The notes: generated by a model from the letters alone, not told the origin. A stretch of DNA of 64,000 nt from Bacteroidota bacterium (GCA_020161535.1 JAIUNW010000001.1:434001-498000); one strand, 5' to 3'. Counted from the stretch's first letter, positions 33,973 through 42,588 are shown. Numbers and translations are program-made.

Positions 33973-36681
33973 TTATTTTTTGGGGGTGGCGAAAATAGTA
34001 TCCTGCGCATTACCGCCCGCTTTCAGAAACGCAAGCAGGTCTTTCAATTCATCGGCATTCAGGCGATTGATCAGTCCCGCCAACATCGGCGAAACTTCTG
34101 ATACCCGCGTGCTGCTTACCTCGGCCTTTTTGATTTCCTTGGTCTGTTGCGGCGCAAACGGGTTTTGAGACACAATGTATTTTTCGGCATCCTGGCTGAT
34201 GATCCGCCCCATGGTCGAGCTGCCGTTTTTCAAAGTGAAAACCGTGGTGCCAAACTGATCTGAAATGGTTTTATTCGGTTCAATTATTGAGGTCAACATA
34301 TCGTTGTAAGAAAAGCGGCTACCCAACTGCGTTAGATCGGGACCGGCAACACCGCCTTCACCCCGCATGGCATGACAGGACGCGCAAAGGGTGGCCACAA
34401 AAATTCCCTTGCCTTTGTTGAAGTTTCTGTGTGCAATACCGCTGTCGGCCACTTTCACCGCTTCTTCAATCGTCCATTCACGGCCAGGTCCTTTGGGTTG
34501 GTACAGGTTTTTGTTCATGGCCGTGCCGGCGAACTGTACAATGGAATCGCCCGACAGGGCATTGAAATGCGCAAAATCAAGTTTCGGCAGATTGGCCAAT
34601 GCCTTTTTCCGTGCATCGTTGATAAAGCCCATATAACTAACCCCGCCACGATAACCGAAGGTTTCGTAAAACCAGTGGAAATAACTGCTGCGCAAATCAT
34701 TGGTCCAGCCACTGGCCGGTTGCGTCAACAATACTGCATAGAAAGTTTGTTGCATGGGCCGCATCTTCGACAAAGTAGACGCGATATCCATGCCGTATTG
34801 CGGGTTGCGCATGATCAGGTCGGCCGAGTTGGTCAGCGTGGACTGGCCGTCGCTGTTATCGTCTTTTGCCGTCTCCAGCAATGCCATTGTTTTACCAACC
34901 CCGTCGGGCGCCCCCAGGTATAACAGTACTTTACTCAATTCTCGGTTCAGTTCGTTGCCAGCTTTGGCCGGATAAAGCGGATCCAATTTTGCAACCAGCA
35001 AATCGATCACCGGCTGGGATGGTTTGCCCAAACGCGACAACAGCAATTCAATACCCCGCAACAAATCGATTTGACTGCTTTCAGGCAAATGCTCTATACT
35101 AACGGTGTTGAGTAACCGAAGTACCTTGTCCTGGCTACCGGGCTTCGCCAGGTGCGCGTAAGCGATAGCGCCTTCGGTCAGGATGATGGGATCTGTTTCT
35201 GCCAGCAATTTATTTTCCCATTCTTTGAGGGGATGGTATTCAAGGGCCAGCAAGGCGGCGTAGCGCACGGAACGGTCGGGATGTTTCAAAACCGGCCAGA
35301 TATCTTCCAGTTTACCGGGCGATTGCGCGTTATGGTAAGATTCCATTTGCCGGCGCAATTGATTCTCGGCCGTCAAAAGTTGGGGCTTCAGCGGTTCCAG
35401 GTTTTGTTTATTGTCTGCATAATACACGCGGTACAAATCTGACTCGAGCCGTCGGCCACCGGTTAGAAAATACAAAGCACCATCGGGACCAATTAATCCG
35501 TCGGTAAGTGGCAAAGGCGAACCCGAAATAAATTCCTCACCATGGGTGCTGTACGATGCGCCTTCAGGTGTCAATTGAATGGAATAAATGATACCAAAAC
35601 TCCAGTCGAAAGCCAACAAAGAGCGCCGGTATTTTTCAGGGAAATGACTGTTGGCTGCATAAACCACGTTGGTGGGTGAACCCTGACCGATATTGAGCAA
35701 GGCCGGACTATTATCGGGCCAAACGGGCGACCATTTATTGCTGCCTGGCCGCCAGCCAAATTCACTGCCGCTCGTAACATGGCATATACGTGTAGGGCGA
35801 TACCAGGGCGTGCCGATATCCCATTCCATATCTGAATCGTAGGTGAACAAATCACCCGCTTCGTTGAATGCGAGATCGAATGGATTGCGGAAACCCGAAC
35901 TATAGAGCGTCCAGTGTGATCCGGTTGAATCCACATTTGCAATCCAGCCGCCCTGCAAACCTACCGAGTTATCGTGGCCGTTCGGGTCTTTCAACAGCGG
36001 ATAAATATTATCGATCTTACTTTCAGTAGGCTTTTTTCGGTTGTCCATGGCCGGTATCTTCGTGAAATTACCGGCTATGACGAAGAGGGATTTTTGATCG
36101 GGCGATAATACAATACTATGCGGGCCATGTTCGCCCTCGCCTTCCAGTTTCTTCAGCAGGGTGATTTTATCATACTGGTCGTCGCCATTAGTATCTTGCA
36201 GTCGGTACAAGCCACTACCTTTTGAAAAAGCAGTATCACTGTGGTGGTTGATCATCACATACAAACTGTTGAAAGCATAAAGCAATCCATGTGCGTATCC
36301 GATATCAATTTTTTTAGAGGCAGTGTCCTTCTTTTTGCCGAGTGATGGTATGGTTAGCTCTTCTACCTGGATGGCAGACGAAGTATCTCCTATGGCAGGT
36401 AGCTGCATTCGATACAGCGCGCCGTACTGATCGGAGGCAATCAGGCGGCCTTTGTTGTCGAAGGTCATGGCCACCCATGAGCCTTCGTCGTGGGCCGAGG
36501 CACCAAACAAATGTTCAGCCACAAATCCGTCAGGAATTTTCAGTTTGGCTACTTTGAGATCGGTTGATTTGACGGAAACTGGAACGGTCGCCTTTTCATT
36601 GGCAGAATGGCAGGCAGCAAACACTAAACCGCTAATGACCAACAGCAAGCAAAATTGGGCAACTGAATATCGCATGGACAT
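33973..36681 (-). CDS. PVC-type haem-binding lipoprotein (propeller, HEAT-like repeats, cytochrome c)
   Basis: A 902-residue exported protein. The lipobox VFAAC sits at about 20-24. The N-terminal 400 residues form a sorbosone-dehydrogenase-like propeller (GPHSIVLSPDQKSLFVIAGN, SSGFRNPFDLAFNEAGDLF, YDSDMEWDIGTPWYRPTRIC, GPDGALYFLTGGR), followed by helical HEAT-like repeats (RSVRYAALLALEYHPLKEW) and a C-terminal cytochrome c domain with haem motif CASCH near 766-770 and LTQLGSRFSYNDMLTSIIEP. This architecture is typical of the PVC-type CxxCH proteins first noted in Planctomycetes and Verrucomicrobia. It probably oxidises a sugar or alcohol in the periplasm and passes electrons to haem. It is cotranscribed with a DUF1080 lipoprotein. 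Confidence 0.92.
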   Translation of the reverse strand: MSMRYSVAQFCLLLVISGLVFAACHSANEKATVPVSVKSTDLKVAKLKIPDGFVAEHLFGASAHDEGSWVAMTFDNKGRLIASDQYGALYRMQLPAIGDTSSAIQVEELTIPSLGKKKDTASKKIDIGYAHGLLYAFNSLYVMINHHSDTAFSKGSGLYRLQDTNGDDQYDKITLLKKLEGEGEHGPHSIVLSPDQKSLFVIAGNFTKIPAMDNRKKPTESKIDNIYPLLKDPNGHDNSVGLQGGWIANVDSTGSHWTLYSSGFRNPFDLAFNEAGDLFTYDSDMEWDIGTPWYRPTRICHVTSGSEFGWRPGSNKWSPVWPDNSPALLNIGQGSPTNVVYAANSHFPEKYRRSLLAFDWSFGIIYSIQLTPEGASYSTHGEEFISGSPLPLTDGLIGPDGALYFLTGGRRLESDLYRVYYADNKQNLEPLKPQLLTAENQLRRQMESYHNAQSPGKLEDIWPVLKHPDRSVRYAALLALEYHPLKEWENKLLAETDPIILTEGAIAYAHLAKPGSQDKVLRLLNTVSIEHLPESSQIDLLRGIELLLSRLGKPSQPVIDLLVAKLDPLYPAKAGNELNRELSKVLLYLGAPDGVGKTMALLETAKDDNSDGQSTLTNSADLIMRNPQYGMDIASTLSKMRPMQQTFYAVLLTQPASGWTNDLRSSYFHWFYETFGYRGGVSYMGFINDARKKALANLPKLDFAHFNALSGDSIVQFAGTAMNKNLYQPKGPGREWTIEEAVKVADSGIAHRNFNKGKGIFVATLCASCHAMRGEGGVAGPDLTQLGSRFSYNDMLTSIIEPNKTISDQFGTTVFTLKNGSSTMGRIISQDAEKYIVSQNPFAPQQTKEIKKAEVSSTRVSEVSPMLAGLINRLNADELKDLLAFLKAGGNAQDTIFATPKK

Positions 36682-36810
36682 GTTTTTGGGGTGGTAGCTT
36701 ACAATTTACTGCGTTGACTCGGGCCTTCCGTCCAAAAATCGAAAAAAATGCAAAAAGCTTGCAGCTGCCGAAAAATCTTGCATTCTTTGCATTGTACCCA
36801 ATCATCCGTG

Positions 36811-36835
36811 AAAGCCTGTTACGACAGGTTTTTTT
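36811..36835 (+). terminator. Terminator-like hairpin between divergent genes
   Basis: AAAGCCTGT at 36811-36819 pairs with ACAGGTTTT at 36824-36832 (one G-T pair) around the tetraloop TACG, followed by a run of T and TTG. It faces the plus strand, upstream of the gene at 36920, where no plus-strand gene ends. It could end a small RNA or act as a leader attenuator. Confidence 0.55.
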
Positions 36836-36919
36836 GTTTTCCGCCTGATCTGAAAATCCGGTATCGAAGTTTCCGAAATTCCAGCATCACTTATTTCGTA
36901 ACCTCGATTTAACCGTACC

Positions 36920-37393
36920 ATGAACCGCATTACCCGTAGCTTCACCCTGATCGCCGTATTGGCCCTCTCCTTTGTATGCGCCTATGCCGGCAACAAAGCA
37001 CCCCAGCCAAAATTTCATTTTAATGCAGCTATTTCGCTTGATTCTTTGGGAACTGCCGAAGAAGCAACTGAAGAGGCAACCCTGGCCGCGAGCAGCAGCA
37101 AAAAAGTGTGTGCTTGCCAGATATTGGTGTTGGAATCAAAGAATTACCAGCAAAAGCAGGTGATGATCCTGGCAGAAAAGACCAACAACGGCGATACAAA
37201 AGCTACCTATAGCGCTGCGCGCAAACGCATCGAAAAAGAAAAGCGTTACCTCGCCACAGTATTTTACGATAAAGTCAGCAAGACAGCGGAAGCAAACGGC
37301 AGCACTGATTGCAAAAAGTTGTACCTTAAGATGAAGCTGGCAGACAGCAGCCTGAAAGTATACGACATACTCGACGCTGACTACAAGCCCTGA
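36920..37393 (+). CDS. Secreted hypothetical protein
   Basis: A 157-residue protein with a signal peptide (ITRSFTLIAVLALSFVCAYA, residues 4-23). The mature part starts with a Thr/Glu/Ala-rich low-complexity stretch (AEEATEEATLAA) and continues with a helical, lysine-rich domain containing three Cys (VCACQILVLE and STDCKKLYLK), which could form a disulfide in the periplasm. No family was recognised. It is monocistronic, starting about 240 bp from the divergent PVC-type gene, and is followed after 33 bp by the DUF488 gene. Confidence 0.75.
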   Translation: MNRITRSFTLIAVLALSFVCAYAGNKAPQPKFHFNAAISLDSLGTAEEATEEATLAASSSKKVCACQILVLESKNYQQKQVMILAEKTNNGDTKATYSAARKRIEKEKRYLATVFYDKVSKTAEANGSTDCKKLYLKMKLADSSLKVYDILDADYKP

Positions 37394-37426
37394 CCTACGC
37401 TGCCGGCATACCTTAAATGGATACCT

Positions 37427-37792
37427 ATGCAGCCAACCATTCTCACCAAACGAGTCTATGAACAGGCAAGCAGCGCCGACGGCTACCGCGTATTGGTAGA
37501 CAGGCTTTGGCCACGCGGCCTCAAAAAGGAAAAAGCAGCGATCGATGAGTGGGCAAAAGACCTGGCACCCACCACGGCCCTGCGCGAATGGTGGAACCAT
37601 GACCCGGCATTATGGCCTGAATTTCAAAAGCGTTACAAAGAAGAGTTGCGACACAACGAGGCTATTCCGGCTTTTATAAAAGACCATGGCCATAAAAAAA
37701 CAATCACCCTTGTGTACGGCGCCAAAGATACCCTGCACAACCAGGCGCTGGTATTGCAGCAATACCTGACCCAGCAATTTGAAGGTGGATAA
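37427..37792 (+). CDS. DUF488 family protein (YeaO-like)
   Basis: A 121-residue cytoplasmic protein of the DUF488 family. Motifs are ILTKRVYEQASSADGYRVLVD at the N terminus (within residues 5-25), DRLWPRGLKKEKA at 25-37 and WNHDPALWPEFQKRY at 53-67, ending with TITLVYGAKDTLHNQALVL. This matches the short YeaO-like subgroup. Some DUF488 members bind a metal or a nucleic acid, but the biochemical role is not established. It ends 16 bp before the stop of the convergent small gene. Confidence 0.88.
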   Translation: MQPTILTKRVYEQASSADGYRVLVDRLWPRGLKKEKAAIDEWAKDLAPTTALREWWNHDPALWPEFQKRYKEELRHNEAIPAFIKDHGHKKTITLVYGAKDTLHNQALVLQQYLTQQFEGG

Positions 37793-37808
37793 AATTTGTT
37801 GCCGCACC

Positions 37809-38021
37809 TTACAACATCTCCCAACGGCCTTCGGCATTCTTTGCATACGAAAATCCATTGCTCATGGCATATACTTCACGACCATTTTCCATCGTGGTCT
37901 TTTTATTGTATACGCGAATACCATTGTTCTCGCGCATTAAGTAATTGATCAATGCCTGCAAACTTCCTGGTATGTCATGCAGCCACTGACCATCTTCTTC
38001 TTTAACGAATGCCTGGCTCAT
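37809..38021 (-). CDS. Small conserved protein, about 70 residues
   Basis: A 70-residue soluble protein starting MSQAFVKEEDGQWLHDIPGS and ending SNGFSYAKNAEGRWEML. The combination WLHDIPGSLQALINYL and NGIRVY looks like a compact alpha/beta fold and is reminiscent of short uncharacterised Chitinophagaceae proteins; this is recollection, not a search. The frame is open to 38063, but ATG 38021 gives the better start. No partner gene is obvious. Function unknown. Confidence 0.6.
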   Translation of the reverse strand: MSQAFVKEEDGQWLHDIPGSLQALINYLMRENNGIRVYNKKTTMENGREVYAMSNGFSYAKNAEGRWEML

Positions 38022-38149
38022 ACAAACTGTTTTGGCAAAGGTACAGCCATTGGAAACAGCCAACAGCCTACCTCGTTCAACAGGAAGAACAATTTTTTTG
38101 CACCAAACTTAATCAGTAAATTTAGAGACACTGGCAAGGAAGCAGTTAT

Positions 38150-38272
38150 TCAATACTTGACGGCTTCCAGGTGCTGTAACCAGCGAACTGATTCCGTTTC
38201 TATGATTTCTGTGGTTCGCAAAACCATTTGTCGCCCGTCTTTGTCTTCAATCACCATTAAATAATACACCAT
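38150..38272 (-). CDS. Possible small protein, 40 residues
   Basis: A 40-residue frame (MVYYLMVIEDKDGRQMVLRT at the N terminus, ending WLQHLEAVKY) with a beta-hairpin then helix pattern and a natural codon distribution. Its start codon shares the palindrome CATG (38269-38272 region) with the ATG of the divergent HdeD-like gene at 38271. The frame is open upstream to 38347 but would then overlap the HdeD-like gene. It might be a real small gene or an accidental frame; no homologue is known to me. Confidence 0.4.
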   Translation of the reverse strand: MVYYLMVIEDKDGRQMVLRTTEIIETESVRWLQHLEAVKY

Positions 38273-38915
38273 GTCCGGCTTCTTGCATTCGTTAACCAAC
38301 ACGGTTAAACACTGGTACCTCCCATTGATCATTGGCATATTGTTCATTCTATTGGGCGCCTATATCATGACCGTACCATTGGAGACCTATGTTACACTGT
38401 CCATATTTTTCAGTGTTTCATTTTTTGTAACAGGATTACTGGAAGTCGTTTTCTCCCTTCAAAACAGCCGATCGTTGCAAGGCTGGGGTTGGTACCTGGT
38501 ATCCGGTTTGCTGAGCCTGGCGATAGGTATTTACCTAATGACTTATCCTGGCATTTCGATGACCATTCTTCCATTTGTTATAGGTTTTACGCTGTTGTTC
38601 CGCTCCTTCCAATTACTGGGTATTGCCTTCGATTTGAAAAGCAGCAAAGTGTTGGGCTGGGGCAATCTGGCCATCGCCAGTGTGTTGGGCATCATATTGT
38701 CATTTTTGTTGATTGCCAACCCGCTATTTACCATGGTATCTGTTGTAACCCTTACGGCACTGTCGTTTATGATGGTAGGCATTGCCGCCATCGTATTGGC
38801 TTTCAACCTGAAAAAAATGAAAGACTTGCCCAATAAACTCAGTAAAGAAGCCAAAGACCGGATTCAGGAGTTACAAAACGAAATCAGCAAACTGTACCAT
38901 CAACAGCAACCATAA
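38271..38915 (+). CDS. HdeD-like (DUF308) membrane protein
   Basis: A 214-residue integral membrane protein with six helices and a C-terminal coiled coil (LSKEAKDRIQELQNEISKLY). The paired helices with GAYIMTVPLETYVTLSIFFS, GIYLMTYPGISMTILPFVIG and LLIANPLFTMVSVVTL, each with a Pro before the next helix, are the triple repeat of DUF308/HdeD, a family tied to acid resistance in E. coli. The role in this organism is unknown. The start ATG overlaps the start of a possible small gene on the other strand. It converges with the sulfatase gene, 25 bp from its stop. Confidence 0.9.
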   Translation: MSGFLHSLTNTVKHWYLPLIIGILFILLGAYIMTVPLETYVTLSIFFSVSFFVTGLLEVVFSLQNSRSLQGWGWYLVSGLLSLAIGIYLMTYPGISMTILPFVIGFTLLFRSFQLLGIAFDLKSSKVLGWGNLAIASVLGIILSFLLIANPLFTMVSVVTLTALSFMMVGIAAIVLAFNLKKMKDLPNKLSKEAKDRIQELQNEISKLYHQQQP

Positions 38916-38940
38916 CTGTAACTAGACTGTAAGCACGCCA

Positions 38941-40500
38941 CTACTGTTCATCTGGCATTGGCACTGGCAGACCGGTTTTCTTTACCAATGGCATTGGTGA
39001 CTGCCATTTTCGCAATTGTTGAGATAGTAAAGAAGACAACTCTTTTACCAGGGCAGGATTTTGTTTTGCCAGGTCATTCAGTTCCTGCGGATCCTGCTGC
39101 AGGTTATACAATTCTTTGTTTCCCGACCGCATGTTGTAGATGAGTTTCCAATCTCCCCGGCGAATGGCCGATGAATAATTAATACCCGGTCCGTCGCCCG
39201 GTATCCATTTGTTTGGAAAATGCCAAATCAATACCCTATCTGCCGTTGGCGCATTCGAATGCTTTAAAAGCGGCACAAAACTCAACCCATCTATCGGTTG
39301 AATGGTCTTGTAACTTTTTATGCCAGCCATTTCTAAAATGCTGGGAAAGAAGTCTTCAATGATCACCGGCCGATTGCATACCGATGCTGGCTTGGCTATT
39401 GACGACCATTTCACCATCATCGGTTCACGAATACCCCCCTCGTATACCGAACCCTTTCCGGCTTTTAGTGGCAGGTTTTGCGTATAGGGTTTACCGCTTC
39501 TTGGCGGAGCCAATGCCAATCCGCCATTGTCGCTCATAAATAGGAGGATGGTGTTTTGATAGACATTGTTTTGTTGTAAAAAATCCATGATATCACCCAG
39601 GCTTTTATCCATCCCTTCTACCAGTGATGCATATTTGGCCTCTGCACTATCCAAGCCAGCATCGATATAATGTTGAAAAAACCGTTTATCGGCGTACAGC
39701 GGAACATGCACGGCATAATGCGCCATGTGCAGAAAAAAGGGCTGTTTATTCTTTATCGGTCCAATCATTGCCTTTTTGGCTTCCAGCGTCAATGCTTCCG
39801 TTAAAAAAGTACCTGATCCATAGTATTCTTGCAGATCAGGCACGGCTTGTATAATGGCTTTACCTGGTATATTGCCGTAATTTTCTTCGCCCAGATAACT
39901 TTGCGGATGACCAATCGCATTGCCGGAAATGTTTACCTGAAAACCCATGTTGTAAGGATTAGCGCCAGGTGTGCCTGCCGGCCCCCAATGGGCTTTTCCG
40001 ACATGGATGGTAAAATAACCGTTGTCTTTCAGCACTTGTGGCAAGGGCGTGGCATAGACTGTGTGTGCAATACCGGCTACGGGCGACAAACCCTGGTAGT
40101 GCCAATTGGCCGGTAAAAATTGCGCATCCGTTTGGTCGGTATTATCATTTCTGACAGGGGATGTCCAGTTGGTGATGCCATGATGGGCGGCATTCATACC
40201 GGTAAGCAGGCTCACCCGGGAGGGCGTGCAAACCGGCGTGGCATAGGCATTAGTGAATTTCATGCCCTCTTTTGCCAGTCGCTCCATATTCGGCGTATGG
40301 AACTGTTTATTCAATGGATACAAACTATCACCAAATGGCACGGCGCTATCCATCCAACCCATGTCATCCACCAGAAACACAATAATATTAGGTCGCTGCT
40401 TTGGGAGCGGCGAACTATTTTGCGCGGTAGCAACAACAGAAGCGCCATTTAAAGCAATAAGAAGAATGCCGATGTTGCGTTGGATGTGTTTGCTGAACAT
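38941..40500 (-). CDS. Secreted sulfatase
   Basis: A 519-residue exported arylsulfatase-type enzyme. A signal peptide (NIGILLIALNGASVVATAQ) precedes the sulfatase core. Metal ligands D in IVFLVDDMGW (about 42-51) and the formylglycine motif CTPSR in YATPVCTPSRVSLLTGMNAA (C near residue 92) identify a type I sulfatase; the Cys is converted to formylglycine by an FGE or anSME activity encoded elsewhere. GKAHWGPAG, SDNGGLALAP and a late Lys/His complete the site. Substrates are probably sulfated glycans, but no glycan locus surrounds it. It is followed after the start by a 243-bp gap holding the tRNA terminator. Confidence 0.95.
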   Translation of the reverse strand: MFSKHIQRNIGILLIALNGASVVATAQNSSPLPKQRPNIIVFLVDDMGWMDSAVPFGDSLYPLNKQFHTPNMERLAKEGMKFTNAYATPVCTPSRVSLLTGMNAAHHGITNWTSPVRNDNTDQTDAQFLPANWHYQGLSPVAGIAHTVYATPLPQVLKDNGYFTIHVGKAHWGPAGTPGANPYNMGFQVNISGNAIGHPQSYLGEENYGNIPGKAIIQAVPDLQEYYGSGTFLTEALTLEAKKAMIGPIKNKQPFFLHMAHYAVHVPLYADKRFFQHYIDAGLDSAEAKYASLVEGMDKSLGDIMDFLQQNNVYQNTILLFMSDNGGLALAPPRSGKPYTQNLPLKAGKGSVYEGGIREPMMVKWSSIAKPASVCNRPVIIEDFFPSILEMAGIKSYKTIQPIDGLSFVPLLKHSNAPTADRVLIWHFPNKWIPGDGPGINYSSAIRRGDWKLIYNMRSGNKELYNLQQDPQELNDLAKQNPALVKELSSLLSQQLRKWQSPMPLVKKTGLPVPMPDEQ

Positions 40501-40702
40501 GTGAAATATTTTTAAAGGCCCCTACCTGGTTGTTACTACCCTGATTTTATCGTCAAGCCAAAAGCTGACACGATATGGCTACCGGCGACCAACCTATGTA
40601 AATTTCCACAAATCCGGCAAAATTCCGTTTTGGACGGGCGGGCATTGACGAAACAGGCGGTCTGAAAAGATGCTGTTTAATTGCCAACGAAGCGGTTAGC
40701 GC

Positions 40703-40742
40703 AAAAAAAATGGACAAACCGATTTATTATCGATTTGTCCAT
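40703..40742 (-). terminator. Terminator of tRNA-Leu
   Basis: A 14-bp stem with one G-U pair (40710-40723 with 40729-40742, loop 40724-40728) followed on the minus strand by a run of eight T (A run at 40703-40710) begins one base after the CCA end of the tRNA. It is a strong intrinsic terminator. Confidence 0.85.
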
Positions 40743-40743
40743 T

Positions 40744-40828
40744 TGGTGCCCAGGACTGGATTCGAACCAGCACACCTCGCGGCGCCGCCACCTGAAGACG
40801 GTGCGTCTACCAATTTCGCCACCTGGGC
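40744..40828 (-). tRNA. tRNA-Leu(CAG)
   Basis: An 85-nt tRNA gene with encoded CCA. The acceptor stem GCCCAGG/CCTGGGC, the D-arm (GCGAAATTGGTAGACGC) and the T arm with GGTTCGAATCC are intact, with a long variable arm as in class II tRNAs. The anticodon stem CCGTC/GGCGG encloses the loop TTCAGGT, giving anticodon CAG, which reads CUG leucine codons. It has a matching promoter upstream and a terminator immediately downstream, so it is transcribed alone. Confidence 0.95.
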
Positions 40829-40846
40829 ATCCTTATTACTTGCGTA

Positions 40847-40887
40847 ACGGGGTGCAAATATAATCAATGAATGCTGATCCCGGCAAA
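40847..40887 (-). promoter_or_regulatory. Promoter of tRNA-Leu
   Basis: On the minus strand the -33 element TTTG (plus 40884-40887) and the -7 element TATATTTG (plus 40855-40862) are separated by 21 bp, an exact match to the Bacteroidota sigma-70 (RpoD) promoter. The predicted start is about 7 bp downstream, about 20 bases before the tRNA 5' end. The -33 element lies just after the dapD stop; an 8-bp hairpin (40890-40908) overlaps the gap. Confidence 0.8.
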
Positions 40888-40908
40888 TTTTTTACCCGAC
40901 GGGTAAAA

Positions 40909-41721
40909 TCAGATGCTCACATTGAAATCACGCAAAGCGTCATTCAAGCTGGTTTTCAGGTCGGTGCTTTCTTTCCGTTTACCGATGATGAGTGCACAAC
41001 CTACCTGGTATTCGCCTGCCGGAAATTTCTTGGTATAGCTGCCCGGAATCACCACACTGCGGGCGGGAATACGGCCCTTGTATTCGATCGGCTCGGCGCC
41101 AGAAACATCAATGATTTTAGTACTCTTCGTCAGCACCACGTTGGCGCCCAACACCGCTTCTTTCTCCACCAACACCCCTTCTACCACAATACAACGGGAA
41201 CCAATAAACGCACCATCTTCCACAATCACCGGCGATGCCTGCAAAGGTTCCAGCACGCCGCCAATGCCCACGCCCCCACTCAGGTGAACCCCTTTGCCAA
41301 TCTGCGCGCAACTACCCACCGTTGCCCAGGTATCCACCATAGTGCCTTCGTCTACATAGGCCCCGATATTTACATAACTCGGCATCAACACCACATTTTT
41401 TGCAATGTAAGCACCATAACGCGCCACGGCCGGCGGTACAGCACGCACACCCAATGCCGAGTAATTTTGTTTCAAATCCATTTTATCGTAAAACTCAAAG
41501 GGACCCACTTCCCAGGTTCTCATTTGCTGGATGCCAAAATACATCAGGATTGCCTGCTTCACCCACTCGTTCACCACCCAGCCGTCAGCACCTGGCGAAG
41601 CCACCCGCAACCGGCCTTTGTCCACCTCTTCCATCACCGACCGAACCGTTTCTGCATAATCAACTTCTTTCAACAAAGCGCGATCAGCCCAGGCGGCTGT
41701 TATCATATTCTGAAACGACAT
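40909..41721 (-). CDS. dapD: 2,3,4,5-tetrahydropyridine-2,6-dicarboxylate N-succinyltransferase
   Basis: A 270-residue cytoplasmic enzyme of lysine and meso-diaminopimelate synthesis that succinylates tetrahydrodipicolinate. An N-terminal helical domain (residues 1-100, with FQNMITAAWADRALL and WVVNEWVKQAILMYF) is followed by a left-handed beta-helix of hexapeptide repeats (VLMPSYVNIGAYVDEGTMVD, TWATVGSCAQIGKGVHLSGG, SPVIVEDGAFIGSRCIVVEG) and a C-terminal strand region. Length is typical. It shows that this organism uses the succinylase branch, consistent with the dapB gene at 48521. The gene stands alone; a terminator for the next gene lies upstream of its start. Confidence 0.97.
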   Translation of the reverse strand: MSFQNMITAAWADRALLKEVDYAETVRSVMEEVDKGRLRVASPGADGWVVNEWVKQAILMYFGIQQMRTWEVGPFEFYDKMDLKQNYSALGVRAVPPAVARYGAYIAKNVVLMPSYVNIGAYVDEGTMVDTWATVGSCAQIGKGVHLSGGVGIGGVLEPLQASPVIVEDGAFIGSRCIVVEGVLVEKEAVLGANVVLTKSTKIIDVSGAEPIEYKGRIPARSVVIPGSYTKKFPAGEYQVGCALIIGKRKESTDLKTSLNDALRDFNVSI

Positions 41722-41825
41722 AAGCTTGAAATTTGCGACGAATGTAAGAAACTAAAAGCAAGCATGTCTACTGTTTAAGGGTTTAATGTTAAAGCGTTTA
41801 AGGTTGTTACCACATGCACCCGGAA

Positions 41826-41863
41826 AGTAAAAAAGCAACCTGCACCAAGTGCAAATTGCTTTC
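41826..41863 (-). terminator. Terminator after the outer-membrane barrel gene
   Basis: On the minus strand AAAGCAA/TTGCTTT and the inner pair TGCAC/GTGCA form a two-part stem (41832-41862) followed by TTTTTTACTTT. It lies about 70 bp after the stop of the outer-membrane barrel gene and before dapD on the same strand. Confidence 0.6.
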
Positions 41864-41932
41864 TATATTGACTGCCAAACGCGCGGCAGCAGTAAACTTT
41901 AAACCTTACACCTTAAACAACTATGGACGATC

Positions 41933-42526
41933 TTACAATATCTTAATTCCTATTCCTAGTTGGAAGCCCCGGTTTTTCCAGGCTTCGTTTACTTCGCTGC
42001 TGCTGATATCATTCAAACCAAGCATATACCGACCTGTAATACGGAATGCGCCCACATTGATTTGCGCACCGCCAACAACTGAAAAATCACCCGATGAAAA
42101 AGCGTCTTTACCATTTTCCAACAAGGTTTTGTGGTTGTCGAGCAAGACGCTGAACTGCGGACCCGCCTGTATACTCAACCACTCCAATAAACGGTAATTG
42201 GCGGTAATCGGGATCTGCAAATAATTCAACGTAATGTTCTGGTTGTCGGTACCCGGCTTGGCATTGATGATGATATCATTGAAATTATGGCCGGTTTGCA
42301 TCGCGTATTGACTCCACAATACTTCGGGCTGGATAAAAGCTTTTTTGCCCAGACCAATTTCAGCAAAACCGCCAAGGTGATAACCATATTTGAACTCATC
42401 ACTCATGGCCTTCCCTTCTACCTGCGTGATGTTGGCACCACCCTTGATACCTAAATGCAAACCCTGGGCTTGCGAATGAACGGCCATGCACAAAACAGTG
42501 GCCAGTGATAACAGAGCGTACTTCAT
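41933..42526 (-). CDS. Outer-membrane beta-barrel protein (PorT-like)
   Basis: A 197-residue exported protein with signal peptide (KYALLSLATVLCMAVHSQAQ) and a barrel of about ten strands (LHLGIKGGANITQVEGK, YGYHLGGFAEIGLGKKAFIQ, NITLNYLQIPITANYRLLEW, LSIQAGPQFSVLLDNH, GGAQINVGAFRITGRYMLGL), closing with the typical terminal strand GFQLGIGIKIL. This is the OMP_b-brl_2 fold common in Bacteroidota and close in size to PorT-like accessory proteins, but PorT itself cannot be claimed. Monocistronic, with a terminator after it. Confidence 0.88.
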   Translation of the reverse strand: MKYALLSLATVLCMAVHSQAQGLHLGIKGGANITQVEGKAMSDEFKYGYHLGGFAEIGLGKKAFIQPEVLWSQYAMQTGHNFNDIIINAKPGTDNQNITLNYLQIPITANYRLLEWLSIQAGPQFSVLLDNHKTLLENGKDAFSSGDFSVVGGAQINVGAFRITGRYMLGLNDISSSEVNEAWKNRGFQLGIGIKIL

Positions 42527-42588
42527 GTAGGTTGTTTATATGAAGCTAAAACAACTACTATACCATTGCTCCTATCAACCTGTTAAAT

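Noticed and set aside
40867..41778. 303-codon plus-strand frame opposite dapD
   Set aside because: It is the complement shadow of dapD, His/Thr-rich, with no domain and no start signal.
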